Source of the DNA: an uncultured Candidatus Melainabacteria bacterium | Lineage (GTDB): Bacteria > Cyanobacteriota > Vampirovibrionia > Gastranaerophilales > Gastranaerophilaceae | Assembly: GCA_934717895.1 (NCBI GenBank) | Contig: CAKUZO010000028.1 | Coordinates: 1-22,098, forward strand | Length of the DNA stretch: 22,098 bases | Reading direction: 5' to 3' | Shown: one piece after another, positions 21,186-22,098 of the stretch | Layout of the letters: each line of letters starts with the position of its first letter | Position numbering within the stretch: position 1 is the first letter of the stretch | The notes under the pieces: model-generated | What the model was told of the DNA's origin: nothing | The model's input: the letters and a program-made list of their open reading frames with translations, nothing else | Database searches by the model: none | Made by a program: the position numbers and the translations under genes

Positions 21186-21250
21186 AATCCTCATCTCCAA
21201 TTGGGGAAGCCCCACCCTCACACGTTCCTCTCCCCAAAGGGCGAGGGAAA
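21186..21250 (-). repeat. Dispersed-type repeat between murE and nagA
   Basis: A G-rich minus-strand segment (CCCTCGCCCTTTGGGGAGAG, then GTGAGGGTGGGGCTTCCCC) clearly differs in composition from the surrounding AT-rich DNA. From memory it resembles CCCTCGCCCTTTGGGAGAGGG elements scattered in many bacterial genomes. It contains complementary pieces (GGGG/CCCC) and supplies a spurious GTG start to nagA. Confidence 0.55.
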
Positions 21251-21257
21251 AGTTTCA

Positions 21258-22098
21258 TTAAATCACACTACCTTCAAAAACTTTATGAGCTTCTTCTCTG
21301 TCGTCGAAGTGAATAGTTTTGTCTTTTAGAATTTGGTAGTTTTCGTGACCTTTTCCGGCAATTAAGACCACGTCATTATTATTTGCAATTGTTTTCAAAA
21401 GCGCAATTGCAGTCCCTCTATCCGGTTCTACAACAACGTTTTCAGTATTTACAGACTTCAAACCTGCAATAATATCTGTAATAATAACTTGCGGATCTTC
21501 AGAACGTGGATTGTCACTTGTGATAACTATTTTATCAGCAAGTTTTTCGGCAATAGCACCCATTTTCGGACGTTTTGTTGCATCTCTGTCACCGCCACAG
21601 CCGAATAGGCAAATAAGTTTTCCATCTGCCGGCGTAATTTCACGAGCGGATTTCAAAACATTTTCTAATCCGTCCGGAGTGTGTGCGTAATCTACGATTA
21701 CAAGCGGTTTTTTGACAACTACTTCAAACCTGCCAGCAACACCTTTTACGTTTTGCAAAGCTTTTAGAGCGACTTCAATATCAATACCCATTGCAAGCGC
21801 TGCTGTTACAGCCGCCAAAACATTGTAAACACTGAACATTCCATTCATGTGAAGGTTCACTTTGTGTTCAAGTTTTCCGCCATTGTTCACGTGATCGCCT
21901 GTTACAAGCGTAAATTCAGCTCCGCTCAATGAAAAATGAATATCACGAGCCATTACATCGCTCTGCTGTTTTACACCATAAGTGAATACGTTTACACCTT
22001 CCGGAACTTCACTGATAAATCTGTCGCCATATTCATCGTCCGCATTAATTACTGCAAAATCGCCTTCTGTTAATCGATTGAACAACAAAGCTTTTGCC
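21258..22098 (-). CDS. murE: UDP-N-acetylmuramoyl-tripeptide synthetase MurE, C-terminal part
   Basis: The gene enters from the right edge; 280 codons are present, covering the end of the central domain and the C-terminal ligase domain. Mur ligase marks are FAVINADDEYG, MNGMFSVYNVLAAVTAAL, VAGRFEVV, VDYAHTPDGLENVL, GCGGDRDATKRPKMG, and AGKGHENYQ near the end. The motif TSDNPRSEDP contains DNPR, which in MurE marks use of meso-diaminopimelate rather than lysine. MurE adds this third residue to UDP-MurNAc-L-Ala-D-Glu in the cytoplasm. Apparent starts inside the window are not real because the frame is open to the edge (AKALFNRL). It is followed by the nagA unit. Confidence 0.97.
   Translation of the reverse strand, partial: AKALLFNRLTEGDFAVINADDEYGDRFISEVPEGVNVFTYGVKQQSDVMARDIHFSLSGAEFTLVTGDHVNNGGKLEHKVNLHMNGMFSVYNVLAAVTAALAMGIDIEVALKALQNVKGVAGRFEVVVKKPLVIVDYAHTPDGLENVLKSAREITPADGKLICLFGCGGDRDATKRPKMGAIAEKLADKIVITSDNPRSEDPQVIITDIIAGLKSVNTENVVVEPDRGTAIALLKTIANNNDVVLIAGKGHENYQILKDKTIHFDDREEAHKVFEGSVI

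Overview
The window looks like part of the chromosome of a low-GC, cyanobacterium-related gut bacterium of the Melainabacteria/Vampirovibrionia type (Candidatus Gastranaerophilales). Two things suggest this: a pseudopilin with the lineage-typical start of its mature part (TLTEVLITLGIIGVVAAL) and its VDVNGHKGPNKWGYD end, and a set of genes shared with cyanobacteria (Ski2-like DSHCT helicase, DUF512 radical-SAM protein, short SSB without an acidic tail). This is a judgement from protein patterns. No 16S rRNA gene or marker search was available.

Layout. 1-800: tRNA-Lys(UUU) with a clear promoter, then a double helix-turn-helix regulator, both on the minus strand. 919-7161, plus strand: pth, a TPR protein, a MATE exporter, a pseudopilin whose leader region is broken and full of small repeats (4339-4700), ndk and tgt. 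7234-9825, minus strand: the compact operon ssb - four-carbon acid sugar kinase - pdxA. 9998-11157, plus strand: gatD-gtrA. 11154-16116, minus strand: a HelY/Ski2-like helicase, a 100-aa protein of unknown function, and glyS. 16200-18250: small genes (130-aa unknown, 58-aa unknown on the minus strand, a HEAT-like protein, two ribbon-helix-helix proteins). 18458-20234, plus strand: a PadR regulator overlapping a DUF512 radical-SAM gene. 20235-22098, minus strand: murE (partial, enters from the right edge) and a short nagA.

How the genes fit together. Most are housekeeping: translation (tRNA-Lys, pth, tgt, glyS), nucleotides and DNA (ndk, ssb), and cell wall (murE of the meso-diaminopimelate type, gatD for lipid II amidation, nagA for amino-sugar recycling). 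The kinase/PdxA pair suggests use of a C4 sugar acid.

Most interesting points. (1) The pseudopilin leader. The best Shine-Dalgarno site of the window and an ATG open into a C10 tract, followed by a mosaic of tandem and palindromic repeats. The reading frame to the pseudopilin is restored exactly by one C-tract phase (C8 or C11) together with loss of one 14-bp repeat unit. That makes a two-element frame switch possible, or else this is a recently broken gene. (2) Three genes (MATE, gatD, padR) have an extended -10 box only 6-9 nt before the ATG, so they are probably leaderless. (3) Several small unannotated-type genes and operator-like repeats lie at 13.9-18.4 kb.
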